A stretch of DNA of 64,000 nt from Nitrosomonas sp. (lineage in GTDB: Bacteria; Pseudomonadota; Gammaproteobacteria; Burkholderiales; Nitrosomonadaceae): contig NZ_JAIEMO010000024.1 in assembly GCF_019752095.1 (NCBI RefSeq), positions 1 through 64,000 of the forward strand, given 5' to 3'. The notes beneath the pieces are model-generated. The model was not told where the DNA came from. It was given only the letters and a program-made list of their open reading frames with translations, and did not search any database. A program made the translations under genes and the position numbers. Shown here piece after piece: positions 53,987 through 63,151 of this stretch. Position 1 is the stretch's first letter. Every line of letters starts with the position of its first letter.

Positions 53987-54119
53987 GGCATAATTGGTAC
54001 GGTATTTTTCCAGCCGGTATTAATGAATCCATCTATGGCAGTATGTTTTAAGAATACTAATATACATTCCAGTTATACTGTTTAACCCGATAAAAATGTT
54101 TCTGAGATGAGGATAAACG

Positions 54120-54548
54120 ATGAAAATCGCAATAATATTGATGATCGGCTCGATACTTATTGGCCTATCGGCCTGCTCTAGTACTGGGCCTGTGCTATAT
54201 CCCAATACGCATTTTTTATCCGTAGGTAAAGATTCTGCGGAGCAGGATGTTGAGGTTTGTAAACAGCTGGCTGAATCAGCTGGCGCTCGGGAGGGCAAGG
54301 GACAGATGGGGGATGTGGCAACCAGTACAGCGATGGGAGCTGGTGTTGGTGCTGCAAGCGGAGCCGCAGGAGGAGCTATTCGTGGATCAGCGGGACAGGG
54401 CTCGTTGATTGGAGCTGCCGCTGGAGCCACTGCTGGATTGTTGCGAGGATTGTTTTCGACAAGGTCGTCGCAACCGAGTCAGGCTTATGCGAATTTTGTG
54501 TCGCGTTGTTTGAAAGAGAAAGGCTATGAAGTTACCGGCTGGCAATGA
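54120..54548 (+). CDS. Glycine-zipper lipoprotein
   Basis: A 142-residue protein. The lipobox is LSAC (about 16-19). The middle is a glycine/alanine zipper (TAMGAGVGAASGAAGGAIRG, then GSLIGAAAGATAGLLRG), typical of outer-membrane-associated YMGG/Gly-zipper proteins. It ends SRCLKEKGYEVTGWQ, a tail seen in this lipoprotein group. It may insert in or stabilise the outer membrane. The hexanucleotide repeat lies upstream. Confidence 0.82.
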   Translation: MKIAIILMIGSILIGLSACSSTGPVLYPNTHFLSVGKDSAEQDVEVCKQLAESAGAREGKGQMGDVATSTAMGAGVGAASGAAGGAIRGSAGQGSLIGAAAGATAGLLRGLFSTRSSQPSQAYANFVSRCLKEKGYEVTGWQ

Positions 54549-54610
54549 CCGGTAACTTTGCCTGTTCGAAAGCTGATTATTTTTTGGAAAGAAGTGATAC
54601 TTGCTCTCGA

Positions 54611-55561
54611 CTACGCCAATACCTTTCGCATTGCATCGGCTAGTTCTTCTGCGACAAATTTTGCGACATAAGCATCCGCACCTACCGATTTAACGTGATT
54701 TTCGTTTGCTTCACCTGTAAGTGAGGAATGAATTATCACCGGGATGGAGTTAAATCGCTGATCGTTTTTGACGTTGCGGGTCAGCATGAATCCATCCATT
54801 TCTGGCATTTCCAGATCGGTCAAGACTAAAGCAACTTTGTCTTGAATTGTTTTGCCTTCGGCTTCGGCAATATCCGACATGGATTGGATTTTGGTCCAAG
54901 CCTCGAGTCCGGTTTTAGCCATGACATAAGGCACATCTAATGCTTTTAGCGCATTCTCAATCATGCTGCGCGCCAACGGCGAATCATCAGCGGCCAATAC
55001 TACTTTTCCAGCAGGCAGTCTTATTTTGTTGCCAATATTTTCGGGCATGATATCACCGCAGGAGTTAGGCAGGACATCGCGCAGAATCTGCTCAACATCC
55101 AGAACCTGAGCCAAGCGAGAGCCTTCTTTATCGCCATCAAGCCGTGCGATACTGGTGATTAAGTTACCACCCTTGCCGTCTGCAGCAATTACTTGATTCC
55201 AATCCAGGCGCGCAATTTCGTTGACTTCTTCGACTGCGAAAGCTTGAGTCGAACGAGCAAACTCAGTGACCAAGAGTATCGAAGTTCCTTTGCTCGGTTT
55301 ACAACCTACAACTTTCGGTAGGTTGATGACAGTAATGACTTGACCACGAATATTAGCTATGCCCATTACATAGGGAGGAGCGTTGGCAATTTCGGTGATG
55401 TTTGGCATAACCAGGATTTCACGTACTTTAAAAACATTAATGCCAAATAATTCACGCTGGTTGGCACCAGGAGCTTCGCCTAATCGAAACAGCAACAATT
55501 CGAACTTGTTATTAGCAGTTAAATTGGTGCGTTCGTCAATTTCGTGCAGGGCTGTGCTCAT
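54611..55561 (-). CDS. cheV: CheV-like chemotaxis coupling protein
   Basis: A protein of 316 residues. The CheW-like domain (about 20-165; LFGINVFKVREILVMP, GIANIRGQVITVINLPKVVG) is followed by a receiver domain (about 185-316) with phospho-Asp in VLTDLEMPEMDGF and a Thr/Lys switch pair. CheV couples receptors to CheA and adjusts signalling. No other chemotaxis or flagellar gene is in the window, so its partners lie elsewhere. Flanked by accessory genes. Confidence 0.9.
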   Translation of the reverse strand: MSTALHEIDERTNLTANNKFELLLFRLGEAPGANQRELFGINVFKVREILVMPNITEIANAPPYVMGIANIRGQVITVINLPKVVGCKPSKGTSILLVTEFARSTQAFAVEEVNEIARLDWNQVIAADGKGGNLITSIARLDGDKEGSRLAQVLDVEQILRDVLPNSCGDIMPENIGNKIRLPAGKVVLAADDSPLARSMIENALKALDVPYVMAKTGLEAWTKIQSMSDIAEAEGKTIQDKVALVLTDLEMPEMDGFMLTRNVKNDQRFNSIPVIIHSSLTGEANENHVKSVGADAYVAKFVAEELADAMRKVLA

Positions 55562-55972
55562 AGTGTGCTCTCCAAATTTGTGAAGAAAATTAGAATTAAT
55601 AGTTGTGTGCGGAATCGGCTAAAGTTAGAGAATCTTGAAAAATGTGGCGAAATACTTTTTGTCATGATTATTCATGAACTAAATTGGATTGCTATCAACT
55701 AGTCGGATATTTTCTTGTCGAATGAGTGAATAAGAGTGTTTCCTTCAAAAATTTCAGGTTGGTACATTATCAGTGCAGGGTAGGTCTTTTGATTGATTGA
55801 ATAAGGGTTATTTTCATTGTTTTTTCCCTGGCTTCTGGAGAATCATTCTAGCTGGGCTCTGGCAGTAATCGTACTAAAAAAGACTGCAAGGGTTCTGTCG
55901 ACACCTTCATTTGGATCTATTATTGCCGTACTTAGCCTGTTGCGTTGATTGATACTAATCCCGGAGATAACA
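55562..55972. other. Intergenic stretch between cheV and the caspase-like gene
   Basis: The divergent region of 411 bases, no gene-like frame. CCGGAG precedes the next start by six bases. I see no repeat or strong operator. Confidence 0.45.
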
Positions 55973-57391
55973 ATGGATTTATATGCAAGTATTCCCAAAG
56001 AGCTGAAGCAATCTGGAGCAGTTAAAGAACTTCAGGTATTATTCAGGAATCTGTACTGTGGATTAAGATTACTTGCATTTCGTCGCAATATCATTAGCCA
56101 AATAACGGCTTCTTATGATCAATTCATCTTGCTCCTGGGATTTTATGGCATAACAGCGTTTATTGCTTCTTATGTAATAACGCCTAATCCGGTTTTCGGT
56201 TTATTCGGTCTGGGATATATCGGTGTAGAGTTGTTGGGGGTTCTGCTGGTAGGATTTGTATTGGCGAAACTCTGTGAACCACAAGACCATTTATTACAGT
56301 TCCTGACAGCAACATATTGTGTATTACCGTTCTTTTATCTTTTTTCTATTACTGTTATACCCTTTTTGCCAGATGCTTACTTTGATGCTGGATACATGGT
56401 TTATACGTTATGGATTTTAAGTGTCAGTTTTTATGTTGTATTACAATTATTAAATTGGCAAAAGATTAAAGCCATACTGGTTGTCATGCTCTGGGTGTGT
56501 GCTTCATATCCACTGACTAATGTTTCGTTGAGTTTCTGGCATGAGGATTTTGATTATTCAGAAGCACTGGCTGCTTATAACGATGATGATTTAAGTTTTG
56601 TTAATCAAGAGCAGGTTTATTATAACCAATATCAATTGTTGAATAATGCGCTCAACGTTATCGAGCCTGGTGTAGAAGGTATAACTGATCTATTTTTCAT
56701 CGGATTTGGCGCTGATTCCTCGCAAGATGTATTCATGAAAGAAATTAACAATGTGCAGAACGTCATGAATCTTAATCTTGGAGCGGCAGGTCGATCTGTT
56801 GCTTTGATTAATAACCTGAAAACAATCGATACCACACCACTTGCTTCATCAACAAATTTAAGAATTGCATTGAATCATATAGGCAGTAAGATAAATCCTG
56901 AGGAAGATATCGTGCTGTTGTATTTAACCAGTCACGGTTCTTTCGATCACGAGCTTTCAGTTAATATGTGGCCGCTTGAGCTCAACGACATAGGTCCAGA
57001 AGATATTAGAGCTTATCTGGATGATGCGGGGATACAATGGCGCATCATTCTGGTTTCTGCGTGTTATTCCGGTGCTTTCATTGATGCTTTGAAGAATGAA
57101 ACCAGTTTAATTTTGACTGCCGCAGCTTCAGACAGAGCTTCTTTTGGATGTTCAAGTGAAAATGAATTTACTTATTTTGGTGAAGCGTTGTTTAAAAATG
57201 TAGAAGGTAAATCATACCAATTCATTGATGGTTTTAATCAAGCGATAGAAAGAATCAAACAACGCGAAATATCGGAAAATCTCATTCCTTCAAACTCTCA
57301 ATTGTTTGTAGGGAACTTGATGAGAGAAAAGTTAGAACTGCTGGAACACGATATGGCCCGATATGCTCCAGAAAGATTTGGGAGTTTTTAA
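55973..57391 (+). CDS. Membrane protein with a C-terminal caspase-like (peptidase C13) domain
   Basis: A protein of 472 residues. The first ~190 hold five membrane helices (for example FILLLGFYGITAFIASYVI). The rest is a clan-CD peptidase domain of the C13/legumain-caspase type: DLFFIGFGADSSQDVF start, catalytic His H321 in LYLTSHGSFDHELSV, and Cys C364 in RIILVSACYSGAFIDALK. Residue spacing and the SACYSG motif match active bacterial C13-like peptidases. The membrane part resembles Yip1-type bundles. ATG 55973 has GGAG six bases upstream. The substrate is unknown; family members cut after Asn/Asp. It is a single-gene unit. Confidence 0.82.
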   Translation: MDLYASIPKELKQSGAVKELQVLFRNLYCGLRLLAFRRNIISQITASYDQFILLLGFYGITAFIASYVITPNPVFGLFGLGYIGVELLGVLLVGFVLAKLCEPQDHLLQFLTATYCVLPFFYLFSITVIPFLPDAYFDAGYMVYTLWILSVSFYVVLQLLNWQKIKAILVVMLWVCASYPLTNVSLSFWHEDFDYSEALAAYNDDDLSFVNQEQVYYNQYQLLNNALNVIEPGVEGITDLFFIGFGADSSQDVFMKEINNVQNVMNLNLGAAGRSVALINNLKTIDTTPLASSTNLRIALNHIGSKINPEEDIVLLYLTSHGSFDHELSVNMWPLELNDIGPEDIRAYLDDAGIQWRIILVSACYSGAFIDALKNETSLILTAAASDRASFGCSSENEFTYFGEALFKNVEGKSYQFIDGFNQAIERIKQREISENLIPSNSQLFVGNLMREKLELLEHDMARYAPERFGSF

Positions 57392-57521
57392 GCTGGGGAT
57401 GATTAAATTTGCACTACCCAGTATTGAGTTAAACAGCAGGTTTATTGTATTTGATGGTTGAGCAGCATTAAAGTGAATTCGCCCGGAATGGATTAGTTCT
57501 GCTAGTCCGAGCGATAATTCC

Positions 57522-58139
57522 TTAGAATGGTTCTAGGTCTAGTTTAACTGTATAACGTAGAGTTTTTTTATTCGTTTCACTGCTCCATGAAATAATTGCA
57601 TCACAAATAGTGATCTGATTTGAAATCTCTTTTTCATGGAGTCTGCGATGAAAGTTTTTAGATTCATCATGGTTTAGATAACAGACGGGGTGGCCGTTAA
57701 TATCAATATGGACCACGTCGCTGTCGAAAGGGTTGCTATTGTCGGGTATCAGATGGGCTTTCAGGGTGTGCGTTTTTGTGATTGAATCATCATCAAGATT
57801 GATGATATTTTCCTGTATCAATTGCTGAATTACTTTCTGAAACGGAGCTGCTGCAATTTTACAAGCAAATCGCCCCGATTCAGGCCAGGTGTAATAACCT
57901 TTCTCTGGTTTTGTGTGTTGCCGCGAGCTTTTCTCCGGTTGATCTGAGCTAGCGATTTTGTTTCGATTGACAGTAAGTACCAGCGCAGTGATGAGTGCAA
58001 TCGGAAGTATATAGGACTTGTCGACACCAGCACCGGCAATCAGCCCGATAAATAAGGACATAATCAGGATCGACAGGATGCTTATTTTTGGTTCCTGCTT
58101 TTTGGGTGAATCATTAGAGGATTGCGCTTGTTCTTTCAT
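57522..58139 (-). CDS. Membrane protein with a HIRAN-like C-terminal part
   Basis: A protein of 205 residues. A hydrophilic N-terminus is followed by two membrane helices (about 20-38 and 43-58) and a soluble domain. The segment VVHIDINGHPVCYLNHDESKNFHRRL looks like the conserved end of HIRAN-type or Zn-ribbon-associated domains (V-I-G--VGYL-R--A--FHRRL). It may bind DNA ends or a partner. I am not certain. It lies four bases after the glutathione peroxidase gene on the same strand, so both share a transcript. Confidence 0.6.
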   Translation of the reverse strand: MKEQAQSSNDSPKKQEPKISILSILIMSLFIGLIAGAGVDKSYILPIALITALVLTVNRNKIASSDQPEKSSRQHTKPEKGYYTWPESGRFACKIAAAPFQKVIQQLIQENIINLDDDSITKTHTLKAHLIPDNSNPFDSDVVHIDINGHPVCYLNHDESKNFHRRLHEKEISNQITICDAIISWSSETNKKTLRYTVKLDLEPF

Positions 58140-58143
58140 TAAA

Positions 58144-58683
58144 TTATTGTGTTAAAGCCTGCTCGATGGCAGTCACTACGGCTGGGTCAAAAGGCTTGGT
58201 GTGCGGGCTGAATTGTGTGATGAGCTTGCCGTCGCGGCCGATCAGGTATTTCTGGAAATTCCAGGTTGGATAGGTGCCGGATAATTCAGCCAACTGCACA
58301 TAAAATGGATGTGCCTGACCTTTCTTTACCGTGGTTTTTTCAAACATCGGAAATTTTACGTCATAGGTCAAGCGGCAGAAATCTTGAATTTCTGTTTCGG
58401 TTCCAGGTTCCTGCCCCATAAAGTCATTGGATGGGAAACCCAATACGACCAATCCTTTGGACTGATATTTATCGTACAGCTGTTCTAATCCTTCATATTG
58501 TGGCGTATAGCCACATTTGCTGGCAGTATTCACAACGAGTAGCACTTTATCGGTGTAAGCTTCGCATAAATTCACTATCTCAGATCCCGCAAGCTGGCGA
58601 AAATTTTGATCCAATAGTGTGCTGTTGCAAGAAAAAGCGGGATTCGTCAGAAAAATCATGATCAAAACGAGCAAAATACGCAT
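58144..58683 (-). CDS. Exported glutathione peroxidase (thioredoxin-type GPx)
   Basis: A protein of 179 residues with a signal peptide (MRILLVLIMIFLTNPAFS). GPx motifs are NTASKCGYTPQYEGLEQLY (peroxidatic Cys C57), VLGFPSNDFMGQEPGTETE and TYPTWNFQKYLIG; the Gln and Trp of the active site are in the last two. Without selenocysteine these enzymes usually take electrons from thioredoxin. The export signal is unusual; most bacterial GPx are cytosolic. ATG 58683 has GGAGG six bases upstream. Confidence 0.92.
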   Translation of the reverse strand: MRILLVLIMIFLTNPAFSCNSTLLDQNFRQLAGSEIVNLCEAYTDKVLLVVNTASKCGYTPQYEGLEQLYDKYQSKGLVVLGFPSNDFMGQEPGTETEIQDFCRLTYDVKFPMFEKTTVKKGQAHPFYVQLAELSGTYPTWNFQKYLIGRDGKLITQFSPHTKPFDPAVVTAIEQALTQ

Positions 58684-58750
58684 GAAAACCTCCTTAATCA
58701 ATGGGTAGATAGCAAAGCTGAGTAGTATCTGTGTCTATCTTGTTAGTATA

Positions 58751-60043
58751 TTAGAAACTGACTTGAGTTCGGAAAGAAAGCACTGAAAAATGGTCTGTGC
58801 GGGTCGATGTACTTAAGCAGGCATTTCCAATTGTGGTACCGGTCAAGTAATAATTCAGCATAAACCGGATATTCGAACGGGGATACCAATTCACGCCCAA
58901 CGTAACAACTTGAATCTGGCATTTTGAAGTACCTGTTCTGCATGGATCTGCAGTGAGGCTTTGTTTGAAATTTTCGGTGAGATCGTAACGCCCAGCAAAT
59001 TCCAGTGCGCCCCATAGACCGTTTGGCTGAGGCTTGCCAAAAGCACCACGATCTTTCTTATAAACAGCGGTTTCTCCGGTTACAAACCAGCTGGCCTGCA
59101 AATAGAAAGCCTGAATAGTCGAATCCCTGTTGCTTCCAGCTGTTTGATGGGTATTGTCGAGTTTTGTAATAGCGTATTCTCCTTGTAGCGTAAGCGGACC
59201 GACGGAATATGCAGTTTCTGCAGCGATAGTCGATTGGCTATTATGGCTAGGCGTGCCTAAACTGGTTCCTGCGACTCCTAAGGATTGAGTGATACCTTGA
59301 CGTCCGCCATAAACATCGACGGCCTGAACTAGTAATGAATCTTTGCTGGCGATGTCTTGGCTGGCTGAAAGTCCAAGATGCAGAATGTGACCTTGTTTGT
59401 CGACCGGTAGCCAGACAGCGCGACCGCCATAGCTGATGCCTGCAAGCGGTAAGCCAAAGTGCGACAGACTCATCACATGAATGCCAAAACCCATATTGTC
59501 CTTGATCATTGCCCGGTAGGCGATGCCGGTTAGAAATTGCCGTCCGCTATATATTCCGGTAGATGATGTCGACGGCCGTTCCATTAAGGTAATTTCATTG
59601 GAACTGGTTATTTCTTCCAATCCCCGGTACGGCTTGAATTGTCCGATCGTTAGCTGACCAGGCCCCAATTTGGTTGCTATCCAGGCTTCACGAAGACTGT
59701 GTGGGAAAGCGGTAGTCGCATTGACCGCGAAGTCATTTTCGAATTTAAAGTTGACGCCATAAATTCTTCCCGTGATTGTGGCGTAGGTTCTGCGCCAGTT
59801 AAAGCCATCACGATCATTGGCATCCAGAAGCTGGCTGCCAAATGCAGGGTAATCTGAATGTGCCTGATCCGGATATAATGAATGTACATCGAAATGCCCA
59901 CGACCATTCAGCCCTATTTCAAAATTGCCATCATCGGTCTTGATTCTAGGGCCGCCTTTGTAAGTGAAATTAACCGCATGACATGATGCAATGCTCATAT
60001 TTGCCAGCATTATAAGGCTACAAAACTTGATTGTGCACTTCAT
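58751..60043 (-). CDS. Phosphate-selective porin (OprO/OprP family)
   Basis: A protein of 430 residues. The signal peptide ends SCHA and the mature protein starts VNFTYKGGPRIKTDDGNFEI. OprP-type features are FNWRRTYATITGRIYGVNFKF, LGPGQLTIGQFKPYRGLEE and repeated beta-barrel strands, ending ...SFRTQVSF with the terminal Phe. OprP makes trimers that prefer phosphate. It fits phoBR in the same genome, though those genes are 30 kb away and no Pho box is clear upstream. Next to the glutathione peroxidase gene, but with 67 bases and opposite expected roles. Confidence 0.9.
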   Translation of the reverse strand: MKCTIKFCSLIMLANMSIASCHAVNFTYKGGPRIKTDDGNFEIGLNGRGHFDVHSLYPDQAHSDYPAFGSQLLDANDRDGFNWRRTYATITGRIYGVNFKFENDFAVNATTAFPHSLREAWIATKLGPGQLTIGQFKPYRGLEEITSSNEITLMERPSTSSTGIYSGRQFLTGIAYRAMIKDNMGFGIHVMSLSHFGLPLAGISYGGRAVWLPVDKQGHILHLGLSASQDIASKDSLLVQAVDVYGGRQGITQSLGVAGTSLGTPSHNSQSTIAAETAYSVGPLTLQGEYAITKLDNTHQTAGSNRDSTIQAFYLQASWFVTGETAVYKKDRGAFGKPQPNGLWGALEFAGRYDLTENFKQSLTADPCRTGTSKCQIQVVTLGVNWYPRSNIRFMLNYYLTGTTIGNACLSTSTRTDHFSVLSFRTQVSF

Positions 60044-60174
60044 ATATCATTTGGATTCTGCTGCGTGACAGCTTAGAAAGAATAAAATATGCCGGATTAT
60101 ATATCAGCCTAAACCGTGCCAATGGCGCTATGCCTCGAGCAGTGTGGATGAAAATAATAGGTTAGATGCTTTTA

Positions 60175-61374
60175 CTAATCCGTGCGCAATGCATCCACCG
60201 GATTTAGTTTTGCCGCCTGCATAGCTGGGATTACACCGGCGGCGAGGCCGATCAGCATAGATATGCACAAAGCGCCAAGCACATAATCCCATGGAATATT
60301 TACCGGTAGATCGCTGATGAGTAATTTGAGCAACCAGGCGATACCGGAGCCAATGAGCAATCCTGCCAATCCACCCAATGTGGAAAGTGCAGTGGACTCC
60401 AATAAGAATAAAATGCGGATGCGTGCACGTGTCGCGCCTAGGGCAGTGAGCAGGCCGATTTCCGACACTCGCTCGGAAACTGCGATGTGCATCAGCGTGA
60501 CCATGCCGACTACGCCGACTATCAAGGAAATTCCGCCCAGTGCAGCAACCGAAAATTTTAATACACTAAGAACAGTGGATAAAGTGTTGAGCATTTGCTG
60601 TTGTGGTTTGACGGTGAAGTCTTCGCGTCCGTGACGAGCGATAAGGATACGCTGTATATCTTCGACAACAGCTTGCACTGGTGCATCAGGAAAGTATGCA
60701 AGTTGAATTTCCATCACACCTTGCCGGTTGAATACTTCTAATGCCCGGGTTGTGGGTATGAAAACTGTGTCATCTAGATCGAAGCCGAGTACTTGCCCCT
60801 TGGATGCCATCACACCGATAACACGGAAGCGCGACCCGCCAACTTGCAAAATCGCCCCAAGAGGATTGGTATCGCCGAATAATTCAGCGCGTACTTTGGC
60901 ACCTAGTACTACATACGCACGTGGATTGCGCGGATCATCATCGGGTAAAAATTGTCCGATTTCGATTTGCATGTTAAAAGCTTTGGCAAAATCAGATCCC
61001 TGACCATACGCAGTTACGCGTCGGCTACGGCCTTGTGCACGAATTTCCGCATTGCCGACTACGCTGGCGTTGGTGTATTCGGCGTAGCGGCTTTGTTTCA
61101 GCGACATCGCATCTTCTATCGTTAATAATCGTGCGCTGCCGATAGCGCCCAGAGAGCCGCCATGTGTATTGATTTTTCCCGGTGTGATCGTAACGATATT
61201 GGTACCAAACTGAGTAAATTCTGACAGCACAAAGCGCTGCACACCATCGCCAATTGCGGTCAAGAGAATGACCGCAGCAATTCCGACGGCGATTCCCGAG
61301 GCTGATAATATGGTGCGCAGTCGATGGGCTGTTAGTGACCGAAAGGCAAAATAAAAAGTGTCAATCGTCTTCAT
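60175..61374 (-). CDS. MacB-type ABC transporter permease (orphan)
   Basis: A protein of 399 residues. One N-terminal helix (TILSASGIAVGIAAVILLTA), a large periplasmic MacB-PCD domain (about 45-255) and three C-terminal helices (FtsX domain), ending PAMQAAKLNPVDALRTD as in MacB/LolE-type permeases. These export lipids, peptides or drugs with an ATPase and an adaptor. Neither an ATPase nor an adaptor gene is beside it: a porin gene lies downstream and the plus-strand propeller gene upstream. The ATPase may be elsewhere, or the operon has been broken. Confidence 0.9.
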   Translation of the reverse strand: MKTIDTFYFAFRSLTAHRLRTILSASGIAVGIAAVILLTAIGDGVQRFVLSEFTQFGTNIVTITPGKINTHGGSLGAIGSARLLTIEDAMSLKQSRYAEYTNASVVGNAEIRAQGRSRRVTAYGQGSDFAKAFNMQIEIGQFLPDDDPRNPRAYVVLGAKVRAELFGDTNPLGAILQVGGSRFRVIGVMASKGQVLGFDLDDTVFIPTTRALEVFNRQGVMEIQLAYFPDAPVQAVVEDIQRILIARHGREDFTVKPQQQMLNTLSTVLSVLKFSVAALGGISLIVGVVGMVTLMHIAVSERVSEIGLLTALGATRARIRILFLLESTALSTLGGLAGLLIGSGIAWLLKLLISDLPVNIPWDYVLGALCISMLIGLAAGVIPAMQAAKLNPVDALRTD

Positions 61375-61806
61375 TTTGTGTTTAAGGCCGCATTAAGAAT
61401 TCGACTTTTCTCTTTTTAGGAGTGTACCAAGATTGTGACTGGTTTATTTGCCAGTAAATTAATTTTTTACGGTGGTTAAGTGGATGCCGTCTATTCGCTG
61501 TTTATTCATGATAGTTTGTCATGAATTATTTGGATGGACTGGGAGCCATCAATTGATTGTTTGTCAATGACATTTGACTAATAATTCGGCTTTGCATAAA
61601 TTTAAATATAGCAGGTAGTTACAATTATCTTTCATTTTGCATAAGAAATTTCTTACTGCAAGTGGTTTGTTATGATGTATGCTTTTGAGCAGGCTTACTA
61701 ATCTATATAAGTATCTAATTAGATATGTTTTAACCGCTTGCAACTATAGGTATTTCTAAGATTTTGAGCGAAATATAGCATTTAAAAATTTTTAGGAGTA
61801 TTTATC
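61375..61806. other. Intergenic stretch upstream of the propeller gene
   Basis: The divergent region of 432 bases without a gene-like frame, AT-rich. A TAGGAG site precedes the next start by five to six bases. I find no strong dyad or repeat. Confidence 0.45.
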
Positions 61807-62844
61807 ATGAAACAAAGAATTAAAACTTGTTGTGTAATAATCATCAGTGTTATGTTTTTTTATTGGGCACCAGCAAGTGCCGCTTGGACGGCGCTCAAGC
61901 CGTTGAGTAACACGGTTACAGCAACATCCGATCCGTCGTGTGCATTTTTAAGCAATGGTAAAGCAATATGCGCTGTGCGCACGATACAGCATAATCTGGC
62001 TGTGTCTGTTTACAATGGAACGGCATGGAGCGCCTGGCAGAACCTGATTGGTGTTATTACGTCGAAGCCGAGTTGTACCGATAACGGTGCGGGAAAAATA
62101 TACTGCGTTGCACGCGGTACCACTGGTGGGTTGTTTGCAACCACCTATGATGGTGTAACCTGGAGTTCACTCACTTTGATTGGGGGTCAAGCCACCTCCG
62201 AGCCAAGCTGTACTGCCTTGAATGTAGGAAAGGTTTTATGCGCTGCGCGGGGCGCTACGGGTGGTATTACTGCAACGGTATACAACGGTACTACTTGGAG
62301 CGCGTTTACCAACATTACAGCAAAAACCATTTCGCCACCGAGCTGTGCGAGTGATGGTGCCAACGGCGCTATTTGCGCTACGCGCACAATTGATCAATCC
62401 ATTCTTGCCTACCGTTATAACGGGACGACTTGGAGTGCGGGCCTAAATATACTTGGTAACGCTTCATCAGATCCCAACTGCGCGACGCTAGGAGCCGGTC
62501 AAGCTATATGTTTTGCGAAAGGCGCGGATAGTCTGTGGCAAAATCGTTTTAATGGTGGCGCCTGGAACGCGGCGAATTGGAGTGGTTGGGCGTCATTGGG
62601 GGGTATTGTCAGGTCAAATGCAAGTTGCGCTAAGACGATCTCCGGGCAATTGATTTGTGGCGTCATTGCTGGAACCGATAGCGCGTTGTGGAGCAATAAT
62701 TTTAATGGTACGGTTTGGAATGGGTGGGTTAAGGTGGGCGGTATGGCACTTGGATCGCCGAGTTGTGCAACACTTAACACTGGGAAGGTGCTTTGTGCAA
62801 TCACTGGGGTGTCGAACAAGTTATCCAGCTCTGTTGGTCCATAA
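61807..62844 (+). CDS. Secreted seven-bladed beta-propeller with one cysteine pair per blade
   Basis: A protein of 345 residues with a signal peptide (cut near ASA). The mature part is seven repeats of ~45 residues, each with an S-PSC-type opening (SDPSCAFL, SKPSCTDN, SEPSCTAL, SPPSCASD, SDPNCATL, SNASCAKT, GSPSCATL), then G--xC followed by an aromatic YNGTTWSxW-type turn and a glycine. Two cysteines about 12 apart in each repeat can pair within a blade, giving 14 in all. The design resembles PLL-type lectin propellers, so sugar binding is possible. There is no enzymatic motif. It could be a surface or matrix protein. Confidence 0.78.
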   Translation: MKQRIKTCCVIIISVMFFYWAPASAAWTALKPLSNTVTATSDPSCAFLSNGKAICAVRTIQHNLAVSVYNGTAWSAWQNLIGVITSKPSCTDNGAGKIYCVARGTTGGLFATTYDGVTWSSLTLIGGQATSEPSCTALNVGKVLCAARGATGGITATVYNGTTWSAFTNITAKTISPPSCASDGANGAICATRTIDQSILAYRYNGTTWSAGLNILGNASSDPNCATLGAGQAICFAKGADSLWQNRFNGGAWNAANWSGWASLGGIVRSNASCAKTISGQLICGVIAGTDSALWSNNFNGTVWNGWVKVGGMALGSPSCATLNTGKVLCAITGVSNKLSSSVGP

Positions 62845-63151
62845 ACTCAGTACTAGCCATGTAGGGAGACATAACCGGTTTCGCAATATAGACGTCGATT
62901 ATCGCCGTCGCAATAAATATTTTCCCGTACATTGCCGCGCATGGTTATGTGAAACAACATCTCGGCAAATTCAATATGTAACGATCTGATTCCAAGATTC
63001 TGCGACCCTTGCGAATTGTGTGTGGATTGATAATTGACATGTCGTCATTTTGTCCATATGTATGATACCGCACAGATCAGGACTGGCTTTAAAGTTATAG
63101 TATTAGCATATTTACTTATTTATCTTTGTTAACTTACCTAAGGATACTTTC
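62845..63151. other. Intergenic stretch between the propeller and copper-protein genes
   Basis: No gene-like frame is convincing. The right end holds a ribosome site (AAGGA) before the next gene. No clear terminator follows the propeller gene. Confidence 0.4.

Larger units (their letters stand above)
53810..54119. other. Intergenic stretch with terminator, hairpin and hexanucleotide repeat
   Basis: It holds the terminator, a second perfect hairpin ACCTCCGGC-TAC-GCCGGAGGT (53912-53932), the hexanucleotide tract at 53941-53986 and the promoter region of the glycine-zipper lipoprotein gene. Confidence 0.65.
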
